DNA of 6,353 bases. Source: an uncultured Clostridia bacterium (GTDB taxonomy: Bacteria; Bacillota; Clostridia; Oscillospirales; Oscillospiraceae). The position numbers and the translations under genes were made by a program. The notes beneath the pieces were generated by a model. It did no database searches. It was given only the letters and a program-made list of their open reading frames with translations, and was not told the origin of the DNA. Every line of letters begins with the position of its first letter. Position 1 is the stretch's first letter. Location: positions 1 through 6,353 of the forward strand of contig CALICR010000170.1 in NCBI GenBank assembly GCA_938049125.1, read 5' to 3'. Positions 5,558 through 6,353 of this stretch are shown here, one piece after another.

Positions 5558-6001
5558 ATGGATAAAAAAGCGATGATCACCATCCGCGGCACCCAGAAAA
5601 CGGAGCATGAAGCGCCGGAGACCGTGGAATTCGTCACCGCCGGGCGCTTACAGCGCTACGGGCGGAAGCTCCGCGTCTCCTACGAGGAGAGCGACCTCAT
5701 CGGCATGGAGGGCGTGACGACGGCCTTCGAGGTGGAAAACGGTCGGGTGACGCTGGAGCGCAGCGGCAAGCTGAATTCGAAAATGGAGTTCGTGGAGGGG
5801 AAAAGGACCGAGTCGCTCTACTCCATGGACATGGGGGCCATGCTCCTGGGCGTCACGGCCCGGCGTGTAGTGCCGAAGCTGACGGACAGCGGCGGCTCCA
5901 TCTACCTCGAGTACGGCGTGGAGCTGGAGGGCAATTACCTCGGCCTGAACACCTACAGCATCGAGGTCAAGCCCATGGGCGAGGACCGGCATGGAGCGTG
6001 A
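5558..6001 (+). CDS. DUF1934 domain protein (YwiB-like beta-barrel)
   Basis: A 147-aa cytosolic protein covering the whole length expected for the DUF1934 family, whose members (such as Bacillus YwiB) are small calycin-like beta-barrels of unknown role. Strand-rich features typical of the family are MITIRGTQ at 6-13, a YEESDLIGMEGVTT block at 42-55, the MDMGAMLLGV segment at 90-99, and the final hairpin of strands around YLEYGVELEGNYLGLNTYSIEV at 116-137. A GGAG lies six bases before the ATG, and a promoter 50 bases further up serves it alone. In several Firmicutes this gene precedes argS; here no argS follows within the 350 bases that remain. Family assignment is by recognition of the sequence pattern; the biochemical role is unknown. 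Confidence 0.85.
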   Translation: MDKKAMITIRGTQKTEHEAPETVEFVTAGRLQRYGRKLRVSYEESDLIGMEGVTTAFEVENGRVTLERSGKLNSKMEFVEGKRTESLYSMDMGAMLLGVTARRVVPKLTDSGGSIYLEYGVELEGNYLGLNTYSIEVKPMGEDRHGA

Positions 6002-6030
6002 GCTTCTGCGCCTTCGAGGGTCGAAAGCAG

Positions 6031-6077
6031 GGAAAGGATCATGATTTTTGAATAACATCCTCAGCGCCGATCAATAG
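6031..6077 (+). other. Initiation-like signal opening only a nine-codon frame (possible gene remnant)
   Basis: After the DUF1934 stop, GGAAAGGA (6031-6038) is followed nine bases later by TTG at 6048, giving LNNILSADQ and a TAG at 6075 at the foot of the large hairpin. An ATG at 6041 in another frame stops after four codons and is too close to the GGA. This may be the surviving start of a gene that once followed, or chance. The remainder of 6002-6138 holds only the hairpin. Confidence 0.2.
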
Positions 6078-6116
6078 ATCGCACGGCTGACTGTACGGTC
6101 AGCCGTGCGATCTATT
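6073..6116. terminator. Perfect 19-bp hairpin, probable bidirectional terminator between convergent genes
   Basis: Bases 6073-6091 pair without mismatch with 6098-6116 around the loop TGTACG, where a further G-C and a T-G pair are possible. The upper stem is GC-rich and the foot AT-rich (AATAGAT/ATCTATT). On the plus strand it is followed by TTACA, and on the minus strand it is preceded by TGTAA. It lies 71 bases past the DUF1934 stop and 22 bases past the stop of the opposing gene. It therefore suits termination in both directions, although the T runs are short. The length and perfection of the stem would also fit a mobile-element end. Confidence 0.6.
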
Positions 6117-6138
6117 TACAGTGTCATGATCTGTCCCA

Positions 6139-6353
6139 TCATGGAATGACATGATCCCATTTGATGATGCCGCAGGCAAGGCCAAACCGATCTGGATGCT
6201 CGATGGCCATTTTTTGAAGGGAACTCATCTGGGACCGTTCCTTGCGTTTTCCATCGGCAAAAAGATTCTCGATCGCCTGTGCCGGATCGTGACATGCTCC
6301 GACGATCTCAAACAACCGGTAGAATTGTTTTATTTTTGACTCCGAAGAGATCG
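6139..6353 (-). CDS. C-terminal part of an unrecognised protein, 5' end beyond the window
   Basis: An open minus-strand frame enters from the right edge and ends at TGA 6139-6141 after 70 codons. The product contains KIKQFYRLFEIVGACHDPA, then a charged GKRKERSQ turn, and ends DRFGLACGIIKWDHVIP. Its mix of helical hydrophobic spacing and charged residues looks like genuine protein, and it terminates next to a strong hairpin, as a gene end should. GC is about 50%, against roughly two-thirds in the genes to the left, which suggests acquired DNA. A 62-codon plus-strand frame at 6151-6339 is exactly antisense to it in codon register, and is the weaker candidate because it has no convincing ribosome site. 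I recognise no family; a mobile-element or accessory protein is possible but unproven. Confidence 0.5.
   Translation of the reverse strand, partial: ISSESKIKQFYRLFEIVGACHDPAQAIENLFADGKRKERSQMSSLQKMAIEHPDRFGLACGIIKWDHVIP

Noticed and set aside
5443..5637. 64-codon minus-strand frame across the divergent region
   Set aside because: It overlaps both the plus-strand promoter and the start of the DUF1934 gene, and has no ribosome site or plausible protein character.
6151..6339. A 62-codon plus-strand frame starting MIPFDD
   Set aside because: It is exactly codon-registered antisense to the minus-strand frame, lacks a good ribosome site, and is not positioned before a terminator. I cannot exclude it entirely.

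Overview
The window reads as chromosomal DNA from a GC-rich, low-motility-signature Firmicute, most likely an Oscillospiraceae-type gut clostridium (Oscillibacter/Flavonifractor-like). That is inferred from strong AGGAGG ribosome binding sites, sigma-A-type promoters, a DUF1934 (YwiB-type) gene, a clostridial membrane-anchored PQQ-like propeller protein and roughly two-thirds GC in the genes. No species can be named from this alone.

Layout. Bases 1-5388 are one run of six minus-strand genes, read from right to left: a 136-aa conserved-looking protein of unknown function; a GreA-type transcript cleavage factor; a large membrane-anchored, extracytoplasmic PQQ-like beta-propeller protein; a ComB-family 2-phosphosulfolactate phosphatase homologue; an HSL-type alpha/beta hydrolase; and an HxxxDG acyltransferase cut by the left edge. 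A good promoter (TAGAAA - 17 nt - TATAAT, 5417-5445) heads the run. Its -10 box lies on top of the most upstream ATG of the first gene, so the true start must be the next ATG (5388). The genes are tightly packed: the acyltransferase overlaps the hydrolase by ATGA, and the phosphatase starts 5 nt after the propeller gene. Two places are looser: a perfect 11-bp hairpin between genes one and two, and a 107-nt gap holding three consecutive hairpins between the phosphatase and the hydrolase. The latter may split the run into two expression units.

Bases 5389-5557 are a divergent control region. A plus-strand promoter (TTGTTT - 17 nt - TATCAT) leads through a short leader with a GC-rich hairpin into a DUF1934 protein (5558-6001).

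Bases 6002-6353 differ. GC falls to about 50%. A perfect 19-bp hairpin (6073-6116) sits between the DUF1934 gene and the converging 3' end of a minus-strand gene (stop at 6139) that runs off the right edge. This gene has no start codon inside the window that I trust and is easily missed; I do not recognise its product. A short initiation-like signal that stops after nine codons, just before the hairpin, hints at an interrupted gene or a junction with acquired DNA.

Functionally, the hydrolase/acyltransferase pair looks like a coupled acyl-ester module. The other genes in the run are a mix of housekeeping and unknown roles with no single obvious pathway. I found no rRNA, tRNA, CRISPR array or recognisable transposase.
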